This document shows, piece after piece, positions 51,700 to 64,000 of a stretch of DNA of 64,000 nucleotides (position 1 is the first letter of the stretch; every line of letters begins with the position of its first letter). The notes below the pieces were generated by a model. It saw nothing but the letters and a program-made list of their open reading frames with translations, made no database searches and was not told where the DNA came from. The stretch comes from Streptomyces sp. NBC_01298 (lineage in GTDB: Bacteria > Actinomycetota > Actinomycetes > Streptomycetales > Streptomycetaceae), in NCBI RefSeq assembly GCF_035978755.1, contig NZ_CP108414.1:4650001-4714000 (forward strand), written 5' to 3'. A program made the translations under genes and the position numbers.

Positions 51700-53000
51700 G
51701 AGGCCCGCCGCCGGGACAGCAGGATCCAGCCGCCCAGGACCAGCAGCAGCAGCGTCCCCGTACCGAAGCCGGCGCCCGCGACGACCCGCATCACCGACCG
51801 CTGGTCCGCAGCCGCTTCGGCCTCCACGACCGTGCTGCCGTCCTTGGCGGCCGTACGGTCCCCGGCGCCCACCCCGAACCCGCCGGCCGCAAGGTCCTCC
51901 TCATAGGCCGGCGCCTTGCCCGGCGTCCCAATGATCTGCGTGCGCAGGGTCAGCGGGACGGGCACCTCGTCCCGGGTGAACTCCCCGACCTTGCCCGCCA
52001 TGGTCACCGCGACGTAGTACCAGCCGGCCACCCGGACCGCCCCGAGCTTCCGGTCGGAGGCGAAGCGGTTCTCGTAGGCCACCGGCGCCGTCCGCGGCAG
52101 GGTGAGCCCCGCCTGCTTCCCGTCGTAGGAGGCGTCCTCACTGTCGATCAGCGACCGGTAGGGGCTGTACAGCGTGACGGAGAGCCCGGGCGAGGCGTAC
52201 CCGGAGTCCTTCGTCAGCGTGGCGGCGGAGAGTTCGGCCGCGAGGCCGAGCTGCTGCCCCCAGTCGAGCGGCACCCGGTAGAAGCGGGTCTGCCCGGGCC
52301 GCAGCTCGTCGTTCCAGACGCCGCTGTCCAGCGCCCGCGCGTCGTTGAAGCCGGTCCCGCCGGCCCGCGGGGCCGCGTCGCCGCCCGGCAGGGTCGGGGA
52401 GGCCGAGGGCCAGACGCTGGGGGCGGCGGTGGGCGCGTTGCTGCCGCCGAGCTTCGGCTCGCGCTGGACCCGCAGCTCCAGGGGCCACGGCGACGGGTCC
52501 CCGTCCTTGGCCGTCTCGCGGGTGACCTTGACGTAGTAGGGGCCGCTCCCCTGGCATTCCCCGTCCTCCCGCATGATCCGGCCGCCCACCGCGCTGATGG
52601 GGACGGGGTCGTAGCCGAAGGACGCCCGCCCCGGACCGCTCTGGCAGGAACGGTTCTCGATGGTGAGGACCTCCACCTCCAGGCCGTCGCTGTAGCTCAC
52701 CTTGGCGCCGCCCGGGGGCTGGAGCACCGCGGAGACGTACACGCTGGAACTGTCGTCGAGGTCGAGCGCGTAGTACCGCTCCCCCGGCGCCATCGAGTCC
52801 CTGTAGACGGCCCCGGTCTTCAGTTGCGGCGCTCCGGCCGTGGAGGGCTTCCCCTTCACCGCCACCGCTCCGTCCGCGCCCCGGTAGGAGGGCACCGGCT
52901 GCGGGCTCCCCGCCGCGCCCGCGGCCCCCGGCAGGGCCGCGACCAGCCCGAGGGCGGCCAGCGTCGCCGCGGCCGTCCGTACCCGACGTACCCCACCCAT
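51696..53000 (-). CDS. Exported, C-terminally membrane-anchored protein of unknown function
   Basis: A 434-residue protein: signal peptide (VRTAAATLAALGLVAALPGAAGA), a large extracytoplasmic part with two beta-rich segments (YYALDLDDSSSVYVSAVLQPPG and TRFYRVPLDWGQQLGLAAEL), an acidic stalk, and a C-terminal helix (GFGTGTLLLLVLGGWILL) with RRRAS inside. The design resembles VWA-less partners of secreted complexes; no enzyme motif is seen. ATG 53000 is chosen; an in-frame GTG nearby (53009) is possible. Confidence 0.8.
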   Translation of the reverse strand: MGGVRRVRTAAATLAALGLVAALPGAAGAAGSPQPVPSYRGADGAVAVKGKPSTAGAPQLKTGAVYRDSMAPGERYYALDLDDSSSVYVSAVLQPPGGAKVSYSDGLEVEVLTIENRSCQSGPGRASFGYDPVPISAVGGRIMREDGECQGSGPYYVKVTRETAKDGDPSPWPLELRVQREPKLGGSNAPTAAPSVWPSASPTLPGGDAAPRAGGTGFNDARALDSGVWNDELRPGQTRFYRVPLDWGQQLGLAAELSAATLTKDSGYASPGLSVTLYSPYRSLIDSEDASYDGKQAGLTLPRTAPVAYENRFASDRKLGAVRVAGWYYVAVTMAGKVGEFTRDEVPVPLTLRTQIIGTPGKAPAYEEDLAAGGFGVGAGDRTAAKDGSTVVEAEAAADQRSVMRVVAGAGFGTGTLLLLVLGGWILLSRRRAS

Positions 53001-53124
53001 CACACGCACCCACCCCGAGTTTGCCAACGCAAGCAACTTCTTTGCATACCGCAACAATTCGTCACAGAGCAGCACAAAGCCCCGACCGCAGCGGCAGTCG
53101 GGGCTCTGGGATCAACCTCGGGTC

Positions 53125-53259
53125 TCACACACCGGAACCAGAAGGCACGGAGTCGGTTGCCTCCGTCCACAGGTCCTGCTCCGCACGGTCCGCCTGGATC
53201 TGGCGGTACACGAGGAGCCCGCCGATGGCGGCCAGTGCGACCAGGAGCAGCTTCTTCAC
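53125..53259 (-). CDS. DLW-39 family small membrane protein
   Basis: A 44-residue protein with one membrane helix (KKLLLVALAAIGGLLVY) and the diagnostic RAEQDLWTEATD. The DLW-39 family is an actinobacterial small protein found near gyrA. GTG 53259 follows GACGAGGTCGCGC. Function is unknown. Most annotation pipelines would miss it. Confidence 0.9.
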   Translation of the reverse strand: MKKLLLVALAAIGGLLVYRQIQADRAEQDLWTEATDSVPSGSGV

Positions 53260-53376
53260 CGCGCGACCTCGTCTTTCGTTGACGTAGGGGACTTCTGGCG
53301 CCCAACAATACACACCGACCGATACCGATCGGTGACCTACCACCGGACCAACCGACCCACCAACTGGCCCAACGAC

Positions 53377-53408
53377 AAAGACCCCCAGGCCATGGGCCTG
53401 AGGGTCTT
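53377..53408 (-). terminator. Hairpin behind tRNA-Ile
   Basis: AAGACCC/GGGTCTT outer stem with an inner CCAGGCC-type stem and one mismatch, 9 bp downstream of the tRNA 3' end. Confidence 0.65.
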
Positions 53409-53416
53409 CGACACTG

Positions 53417-53490
53417 TGGGGCTAACAGGATTTGAACCTGTGGCCTCATCCTTATCAGGGATGCGCTCTAACCAACTGAGCTATAGCCCC
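53417..53490 (-). tRNA. tRNA-Ile (anticodon GAT)
   Basis: Acceptor GGGGCTA/TAGCCCC with discriminator A. D-arm TAGCTCAGTTGGTTAGAGC, anticodon stem CATCC/GGATG with loop CTGATAA (anticodon GAT), T-arm ACAGGTTCAAATCCTGT. It sits beside gyrA as in other Streptomyces. Confidence 0.98.
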
Positions 53491-53597
53491 ATCCGCGCTG
53501 CGCGCTGACTTCTGAAGGTTAGCGCACAGACCCGGTGACTCCAAAATCGGTTCCCGTGACCCGTCTGCGCAGGTCACCAGCCCCGTTTTCGAAGCTC

Positions 53598-54242
53598 TTA
53601 CTCGTCCTCGGCGAGCGTCAGCTCCACACCGCCGACGAAGCCCGCCGACAGGTTGTAGATGAACGCGCCCAGGGTCGCCAGCGCCGTCATGAGCACCACG
53701 TCGATGACCGAGATCACCGTCGTGAAGATCAGAACGCGCGGCAGCGACAGGAAGGTCTGGAGGTCGAAACCGTTGCTCTCGTTCGAGCCGGTCGCCTCAC
53801 TGATCGTGCCGCCGACGCTGGAGAAGATGCCCATGGCGTCCATGACCATCCACAGCACCACCGACGCGACGATCGTGCACACGCCCAGCGCGATCGACAG
53901 CAGGAAGCTGACCTTCATCACCGACCAGGGGTCGGCCTTGGCCACCCGGAGCCGCGCCTTGCGCGTCCTGGGTGCCATACGGGCCCCCGTGCGCGGCTTG
54001 CGCTGCGCACCGGAGTCGCCCGCCCCCCGCGGCGCACCGGGGCCCTGGGGCACCGCGTACGCCTGCGGCGGGTGGTAGGGCTGCTGAGGGCCGGCCCCCG
54101 CCTGAGTCTGAGGCGACTGAGGCGATTGGGGCGGCTGCGGTCCTCGGGTGTCCGTCACGGTTCCCCCCTGCGAGTCCGCGGCGGGGCCACGGGCACCGTT
54201 CGCTCCAGTGTGGGCCGGTCCGGCGCCCGTGGCTCCGCTCAC
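53598..54242 (-). CDS. DUF3566 transmembrane protein
   Basis: A 214-residue protein: a long Pro/Gln/Gly-rich cytoplasmic N-terminus (about 85 residues), then the DUF3566 domain RKARLRVAKADPWSVMKVSF with two membrane helices (SIALGVCTIVASVVLWMVM and VVLMTALATLGAFIYNL). It lies 2 bp after gyrA on the same strand. In mycobacteria the homologue next to gyrA (CwsA-like context) is tied to envelope growth; here function is not established. Confidence 0.9.
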   Translation of the reverse strand: MSGATGAGPAHTGANGARGPAADSQGGTVTDTRGPQPPQSPQSPQTQAGAGPQQPYHPPQAYAVPQGPGAPRGAGDSGAQRKPRTGARMAPRTRKARLRVAKADPWSVMKVSFLLSIALGVCTIVASVVLWMVMDAMGIFSSVGGTISEATGSNESNGFDLQTFLSLPRVLIFTTVISVIDVVLMTALATLGAFIYNLSAGFVGGVELTLAEDE

Positions 54243-54244
54243 GC

Positions 54245-56860
<2,616 letters not shown>

Positions 56861-56900
56861 TGCTGGTCAAAGGTCCTTTCAGGCGGTCAGCTGAGCCGAC

Positions 56901-59363
<2,463 letters not shown>

Positions 59364-59924
59364 TCACCCGTAGGTGTCCCCCGGGCCGGTGCTCCCCGGC
59401 GCCCGCCAGGGCCCGTACCGCTTCGGCCCGCCGCCCGGGCCGTGGACCTTGATCAGCCGCACGGTGCCCTGCCCCAGGTCCGCGTTGAGCCGCGCCACCA
59501 GCTGCGGGGCCAGCAGCTTCAGCTGCGCCGCCCACGCCGAGGAATCGCAGCGCACCACCAGCTCGCGGTCCTCGTACCGGTCCGGCACGCAGTGCGTGGC
59601 GATGTCCTGGCCGACGATCTCCGGCCAGCGCTCCATCACGCCCGCCACCGCCATCGGCATCTCCCAGCCGCGCTCCGTGCGCAGCCGGTCCAGCGCCGCC
59701 ATCAGCGGCATCGGGTCCCGCCCGTCCGCCCGGGCGCCCGAGCGCAGGCCCGGCCGGTAGGCACCCTTCTTGTTCTGCGCCGCGTTGCCGCGGGCCCGCG
59801 CCTGCTCGCGCGCGGCCGCCAGCGCCTGGCGCGCCAGGTCCACCCCGGAGGGCTCGGCCGCCTTGCGGGGCGGCTCCTGCGGGTCCCGCCGGTCCTGTGG
59901 GGGGTCCTGCTCCTTGCCGCTCAC
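59364..59924 (-). CDS. DciA-type (DUF721) replicative helicase-loading protein
   Basis: A 186-residue protein: an Arg/Ala-rich N-terminal half and a DUF721 domain ([52 protein letters not shown]). DciA proteins load the DnaB helicase in bacteria without DnaC. It lies between recF and gyrB, the standard actinobacterial place, and ATGA-overlaps the recF stop. Confidence 0.92.
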   Translation of the reverse strand: MSGKEQDPPQDRRDPQEPPRKAAEPSGVDLARQALAAAREQARARGNAAQNKKGAYRPGLRSGARADGRDPMPLMAALDRLRTERGWEMPMAVAGVMERWPEIVGQDIATHCVPDRYEDRELVVRCDSSAWAAQLKLLAPQLVARLNADLGQGTVRLIKVHGPGGGPKRYGPWRAPGSTGPGDTYG

Positions 59925-61057
59925 AGCCGGGTCACCTCGCCGCCGGCCACCGCGAACCGGGTCCCGACCAGTACCCCGGGCACGTCGTCGTCCACCGCCG
60001 CCGTCACCAGCACCTGCTCGCCCGGGGCCACCAGCTCCGCCAGCCGCTCCCGGCGCCGCGCGTCCAGCTCCGCGAACACGTCGTCGAGGATCAGCACCGG
60101 CTCGCTGCCCTCCGAGCGCAGCAGCTCGTAGGAGGCCAGGCGCAGCGCCAGCGCGTACGACCAGGACTCGCCGTGGCTCGCGTACCCCTTGGCCGGCAGC
60201 TCCCCGAGGCGCAGCACCACGTCGTCGCGGTGCGGGCCGACCAGGGTCACCCCGCGCTCGATCTCGCCCTTGCGCACCTCGGCCAGGGAGGCCAGGAGAA
60301 CCTCGTACAGCGCCTCGCGGGTACGCGCCTCGCCGCTGTCCACCTGCTCGCCCGCGGAGGACTTGTAGGCCACCCCGAGCGGGCCGCCGCCGGGTGCGAG
60401 CTGCTCGTACGCCTTGTCCGCCAGCGGCAGCAGCGTCGCGAGCAGGTCGAGCCGGTGGGCCATCAGCTCCGCGCCCGTGCGCGCCAGGTGCTGGTCCCAG
60501 ACGTCGAGGGTGGACAGGTCCATGGAGCGACCGCCGTGCCGGCGGGCCATCGCCGCCGACTTCAGCAGGGTGTTGCGCTGCTTGAGCACCCGCTCGTAGT
60601 CCGAGCGGACGGCCGCCATGCGCGGCGAGCGCGCCGTGACGAGCTCGTCGAGGAAGCGGCGCCGCTCCCCGGGGTCGCCCTTGACCAGGGCCAGGTCCTC
60701 GGGCGCGAACAGCACCGTGCGCACGATGCCCAGCACGTCACGCGGCCTGACCTGCGAGGACCTGTTGATCCGGGCCCGGTTGGCGCGGCCCGGGTTCAGC
60801 TCCAGCTCCACGAGCTGCTGCCGCTCGCCCTGGGTGACGGCGGCCCGGATGACGGCGCGCTCGGCGCCCATCCGCACCAGCGGGGCGTCCGCGGAGACGC
60901 GGTGGCTGCCGAGGGTGGCGAGGTAGCCGATCGCCTCGACGAGATTGGTCTTTCCCTGCCCGTTGGGGCCGACGAAAGCGGTGACGCCCGGGTCGAGGGG
61001 AACCTCGGCCCGGGCGTACGAGCGGAAGTCGGCCAACGAGAGATGCGAAACGTGCAT
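59921..61057 (-). CDS. recF: RecF: DNA replication and repair protein
   Basis: A 378-residue SMC-like ATPase with Walker [11 protein letters not shown], Walker [14 protein letters not shown] and a signature-like [14 protein letters not shown]. It helps load RecA onto gapped DNA and supports replication restart. ATG 61057 ([14 protein letters not shown]) matches the conserved RecF start; GGGGGAGG lies slightly far upstream. Confidence 0.98.
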   Translation of the reverse strand: MHVSHLSLADFRSYARAEVPLDPGVTAFVGPNGQGKTNLVEAIGYLATLGSHRVSADAPLVRMGAERAVIRAAVTQGERQQLVELELNPGRANRARINRSSQVRPRDVLGIVRTVLFAPEDLALVKGDPGERRRFLDELVTARSPRMAAVRSDYERVLKQRNTLLKSAAMARRHGGRSMDLSTLDVWDQHLARTGAELMAHRLDLLATLLPLADKAYEQLAPGGGPLGVAYKSSAGEQVDSGEARTREALYEVLLASLAEVRKGEIERGVTLVGPHRDDVVLRLGELPAKGYASHGESWSYALALRLASYELLRSEGSEPVLILDDVFAELDARRRERLAELVAPGEQVLVTAAVDDDVPGVLVGTRFAVAGGEVTRL

Positions 61058-61169
61058 GTGGCGCCGACCTCCCCCGGCTTCCTGCTGCTCTGCCGTGCTC
61101 CGCTCCACAGGCTGTGGACCTACAAGCCGTGGTCCCTGAGAAACCGTGGGCCTGTGGAGCGGTTGTGGA

Positions 61170-62045
61170 TTACTTCTTCTCGACCGCGTGGCCGCCGAAC
61201 TGGTTGCGCAGCGCGGCGATCATCTTCATCTGCGGGGAGTCGTCCTGGCGCGACGCGAAGCGCGCGAAGAGCGAGGCCGTGATCGCGGGCAGCGGCACGG
61301 CGTTGTCGATCGCGGCCTCGACCGTCCAGCGGCCCTCGCCCGAGTCCTGCGCGAAGCCGCGCAGCTGCTGCAGGTGCTCGTCCTCGTCCAGCGCGTTCAC
61401 GGCCAGGTCCAGCAGCCAGGAACGGATGACCGTGCCCTCCTGCCAGGACCGGAACACCTCGCGGACGTCGGTGACCGAGTCGACCTTCTCCAGGAGCTCC
61501 CAGCCCTCGGCGTAGGCCTGCATCATGGCGTACTCGATGCCGTTGTGGACCATCTTCGCGAAGTGCCCGGCGCCGATCTTGCCCGCGTGCACCGCGCCGA
61601 ATTCACCCTCGGGCTTGAGGGCGTCGAAGACCGGCTGGACGGCCGCGACGTGCTCCTTGTCGCCGCCGTACATCAGCGCGTAGCCGTTCTCCAGGCCCCA
61701 GACGCCGCCCGAGACTCCGCAGTCCACGAAGCCGATGCCCTTGGCGGCCAGCTCGGCGCCGTGCTTCTCGTCGTCGGTCCAGCGCGAGTTGCCGCCGTCG
61801 ACGACGATGTCGCCGGGCGAGAGCAGGCCCGCGAGCTCGTCGACGGTGGACTGGGTCGCCGCGCCGGCCGGGACCATCACCCACACCACGCGGGGGGCCT
61901 GCAGGCTGTCCACAAGTTCCGACAGGCTGTGGACATCGGCGAGGTCCGGGTTGCGGTCGTATCCGATGACGGTGTGGCCGGCGCGGCGGATGCGCTCGCG
62001 CATGTTGCCGCCCATCTTGCCGAGACCGACGAGACCAAGCTCCAT
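61170..62045 (-). CDS. gnd: NAD(P)-dependent 6-phosphogluconate dehydrogenase (decarboxylating), short type
   Basis: A 291-residue protein with [13 protein letters not shown]ossmann loop, [21 protein letters not shown] and the catalytic Lys in [19 protein letters not shown]. At about 300 residues it belongs to the short class of 6-phosphogluconate dehydrogenases, often NAD-linked. It converts 6-phosphogluconate to ribulose-5-phosphate in the pentose phosphate pathway. Its place between dnaN and recF is typical for Streptomyces. Confidence 0.95.
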   Translation of the reverse strand: MELGLVGLGKMGGNMRERIRRAGHTVIGYDRNPDLADVHSLSELVDSLQAPRVVWVMVPAGAATQSTVDELAGLLSPGDIVVDGGNSRWTDDEKHGAELAAKGIGFVDCGVSGGVWGLENGYALMYGGDKEHVAAVQPVFDALKPEGEFGAVHAGKIGAGHFAKMVHNGIEYAMMQAYAEGWELLEKVDSVTDVREVFRSWQEGTVIRSWLLDLAVNALDEDEHLQQLRGFAQDSGEGRWTVEAAIDNAVPLPAITASLFARFASRQDDSPQMKMIAALRNQFGGHAVEKK

Positions 62046-62277
62046 CAGGTGGTTCCTTAAGCGTTGTGGCCGTCTGTGCCGGGGTGCTCCCCTGCCCGGG
62101 GACATCCCCCCGTGCCGAGCCTACGCCGGGCCGTGGCGCCCGGCGCCACGGGCACTCCGGGGTGTCGGCGCCCAGGCGCGCGGCGGGCCGCGCACGAGGC
62201 TCCGTACGGACTCCCGCGAGGCCACTGGGGGGCCGCTACGGGGCCGCTACGGCGCTTCGCGGGCGGGAGGCGGAACG

Positions 62278-62320
62278 CCCTCGGGCCCGGTCCCGCCAGG
62301 AGCGGGGACGGGCCCGAGGG
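62278..62320 (-). terminator. Terminator behind dnaN
   Basis: 19-bp stem with a 2-nt mismatch (62278-62296 and 62302-62320) and a 5-nt loop, just after the dnaN stop. The rest of the 297-bp gap to gnd shows GC-rich sequence with two tandem GGGGCCGCTACG units near 62228-62250 and no gene. Confidence 0.8.
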
Positions 62321-62342
62321 GCTTGCCGCGTCGAGTCCGGAC

Positions 62343-63473
62343 TCAGCCGGAGAGGCGGACCGGCATGATCAGGTACTTGTACGCCTCGTCGGCCTCGGCG
62401 TCGACCGCCGGGCGGCCGCTGAGCAGCGCCGGCTTGGTGGACGTGGTGAAGCTCAGCTGCGCGGCCGGCGAGTCGATCGCGCTCAGGCCGTCCAGCAGGA
62501 AGGTCGGGTTGAAGGCGATCGAGATGTCGTCGCCCTCCAGCTTCGCGTCGACGCGCTCCACAGCCTGTGCGTCGTCGGAGGAGCCGGCCTCCAGGATCAG
62601 CACGCCCTGCTCGAAGCTCAGGCGGACCGGGGTGTTGCGCTCGGCGACCAGGGCCACGCGCTTGACGGCCTCGACGAACGGGGCCGTCTCGATCACGGCG
62701 ACCGAGTTGAACTCCGTCGGGAACAGCGTGCGGTACTTCGGCAGGTCGCCCTCGAGGAGGCGGGTGGTGGTGCGGCGGCCGGCGCCCTCGAAGCCGATGA
62801 GGCCCTCGCCCTGGCCGGAGCCCGACAGCGCGATGGTGACCGTGTCGCCGCTGGTGAGCGACTTGGCGGTGTCCAGGAGGGTCTTGGCGGGTACCAGGGC
62901 CACGGCCGAGGCCTCGGGGTCCTCGGGCTTCCACAGGAACTCGCGGACCGCGAAGCGGTAGCGGTCGGTGGAGGCCAGGGTGACCTTGTCGCCCTCGATC
63001 TCGATGCGCACACCGGTCAGCACGGGCAGCGTGTCGTCGCGGCCCGCGGCGATGGCTACCTGGGCGGCGGCGGAGGCGAAGACCTCGCCGGGCACGGTGC
63101 CGGTCGCGGTGGGCATCGTCGGCAGTGCCGGGTACTCCTCCACAGGCAGGGTGTGGAGTGTGAATCGCGAGGAGCCGCAGACCACGGTCGCCCGTACACC
63201 GTCTGTGGAAATCTCCACCGGACGGTTGGGGAGTGCGCGGCAGATGTCGGCGAGCAGCCGGCCGGAGACCAGGACGGTGCCGTCCTCCTCGACGTCCGCC
63301 TCGACGGAGACGCGGGCCGAGACCTCGTAGTCGAAGCCGGAGAGGGACAGCTTGCCCTCCTCGGCCTTCAGCAGCAGGCCCGCGAGAACGGGCACCGGCG
63401 GCCGGGCCGGGAGGCTACGAGCAGCCCAGGCCACCGCCTCCGCGAGTACGTCGCGCTCCACCCGGATCTTCAC
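62343..63473 (-). CDS. dnaN: DnaN: DNA polymerase III beta sliding clamp
   Basis: A 376-residue clamp subunit with three repeated folds: MKIRVERDVLAEAVAWAARSL at the start, TLPVLTGVRIEIEGDKVTLASTDRYR in the second, and the conserved C-terminal KYLIMPVRL. It forms the dimeric ring that tethers the polymerase. GTG 63473 follows AGGAGGCGG, an excellent ribosome site. dnaA would lie next outside the right edge. Confidence 0.99.
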   Translation of the reverse strand: MKIRVERDVLAEAVAWAARSLPARPPVPVLAGLLLKAEEGKLSLSGFDYEVSARVSVEADVEEDGTVLVSGRLLADICRALPNRPVEISTDGVRATVVCGSSRFTLHTLPVEEYPALPTMPTATGTVPGEVFASAAAQVAIAAGRDDTLPVLTGVRIEIEGDKVTLASTDRYRFAVREFLWKPEDPEASAVALVPAKTLLDTAKSLTSGDTVTIALSGSGQGEGLIGFEGAGRRTTTRLLEGDLPKYRTLFPTEFNSVAVIETAPFVEAVKRVALVAERNTPVRLSFEQGVLILEAGSSDDAQAVERVDAKLEGDDISIAFNPTFLLDGLSAIDSPAAQLSFTTSTKPALLSGRPAVDAEADEAYKYLIMPVRLSG

Positions 63474-64000
63474 CGGAAACCGCCTCCTGCTGTTGCTCGC
63501 TCGTCTGCCGGCCTTCGTCGTCGGCTCGTCGATGCCTCGACCGATGCCGGGGACCAGTCTGACGTACGGCGCCGACAGTCGTCGCTGCTGGCGGTCAAGT
63601 CGGGAGCGAGGTGTCGGGGAGGGCGATCCACCGAGTTGTGCACAGGACCTGCTTGAAAACCGAAACCGGGCTAACTCTCTATGGGGGTAGTAGTAGGGCC
63701 TGTGGAAACGGTGGATAACAGTGTTTCTGCTGGTCAGCACCGGTTTTTTATGCACACACCCTGTGGGCGGTACCGGTGGACAACCACGTGTCTCTGTGGA
63801 GAACGAAAACTTCTGCACAGGCCATCCCCAGATGACCCCGACTACTCCACAGGTGTGTCCCCAGGTTTTCCCGAGTACTCCACAACCCAAACGTCGACTT
63901 CGGTGTGACCGCTTTCACTCGGGGCGGTGATGGAGGGTTCCCTGTTGCCGAACAGTGGACAACGGTGTGGGGAAGTCGTCTGATCCTGTGCACAGGACCC
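63474..64000. other. dnaN-proximal part of oriC
   Basis: The non-coding end of the window contains many short DnaA-box-like elements in both orientations, for example GGTGGATAA (63710-63718), GGTGGACAA (63775-63783) and AGTGGACAA (63954-63962), plus several CTCCACA and CTGTGGA half-matches. No gene is supported. Position upstream of dnaN and box density identify it as oriC, which continues beyond the window towards dnaA. Confidence 0.9.

Noticed and set aside
61058..61169. DnaA boxes between gnd and recF
   Set aside because: The TGTGGA-type motifs there (for example CTGTGGACC and TTGTGGATT) each miss the consensus by more than one base, so a functional site is not supported.

Overview
The window is a high-GC actinobacterial chromosome segment, almost certainly Streptomyces or a close relative. 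GC-rich codon use, GTG starts, stop/start overlaps (ATGA, GTGA), a TTA-containing regulator, CrgA, class E sortases, a DLW-39 peptide, two parS sites, and the order gyrA-gyrB-dciA-recF-gnd-dnaN followed by a DnaA-box-rich intergenic region all fit. The right end is the dnaN-proximal edge of oriC; dnaA lies outside.

Left region (1-20.9 kb): a biosynthetic gene cluster. A rightward block (1-5.3 kb) holds a class III aminotransferase, an ACP-ketosynthase fusion whose nucleophile Cys is replaced by Ser, a second Cys-less ketosynthase-like protein, and an AMP-ligase. A leftward block (11.3-5.4 kb) holds a GDP-mannose-3,5-epimerase-like enzyme, a HAD phosphatase, an RGP-like glycosyltransferase, FabG- and FabD-like enzymes and a GT1/GT28 glycosyltransferase. 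A second rightward block (11.3-17 kb) holds an EEP hydrolase, a Cys-elbow alpha/beta hydrolase-like protein, a LanB-like protein, a nucleotidyltransferase and a P-loop kinase. A phosphopantetheinyl transferase, a type II thioesterase and two regulators close the cluster. The set suggests a short or unusual fatty-acyl/polyketide chain, decorated with amine and sugar, with a possible aminoacyl-tRNA-dependent step. I do not recognise the product. A remnant oxidoreductase and a headless XRE regulator sit near the right edge, and tRNA-Leu(CAG) marks the boundary with conserved core genes.

Core region 1 (21.4-41.8 kb): the cell-wall/division signalling operon fhaA-fhaB-pstP-rodA/ftsW-pbpA-pknB; an orphan Mrr-type nuclease; a leftward operon with three class E sortases, a PabA/TrpG glutamine amidotransferase, a 66-residue membrane protein and a DUF881 protein; then crgA, a rhomboid protease, a cyclophilin, a DUF5324-like membrane protein, a LysM protein, a divergent MarR/MFS pair and a PEP-mutase-like enzyme. 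Two parS sites lie at 40.86-40.93 kb. Facing pairs of DnaA boxes lie at 30.5 and 35.5 kb.

Accessory island (42-49.5 kb): a secreted protein with a degenerate sorting signal; an argininosuccinate-synthase-like protein, a PF10014-type 2OG-Fe dioxygenase and an EamA exporter; a convergent HTH regulator; a 41-residue Sec-type secreted peptide coupled to a cytoplasmic periplasmic-binding-protein-like receptor; and an epoxide hydrolase. This resembles a small uncharacterised modified-amino-acid and signalling locus.

Core region 2 (49.5-64 kb): tRNA-Ala(TGC), an HTH protein, a second Ser/Thr kinase, an exported membrane-anchored protein, DLW-39, tRNA-Ile(GAT), a DUF3566 protein, gyrA, gyrB, dciA, recF, gnd, dnaN and the start of oriC.
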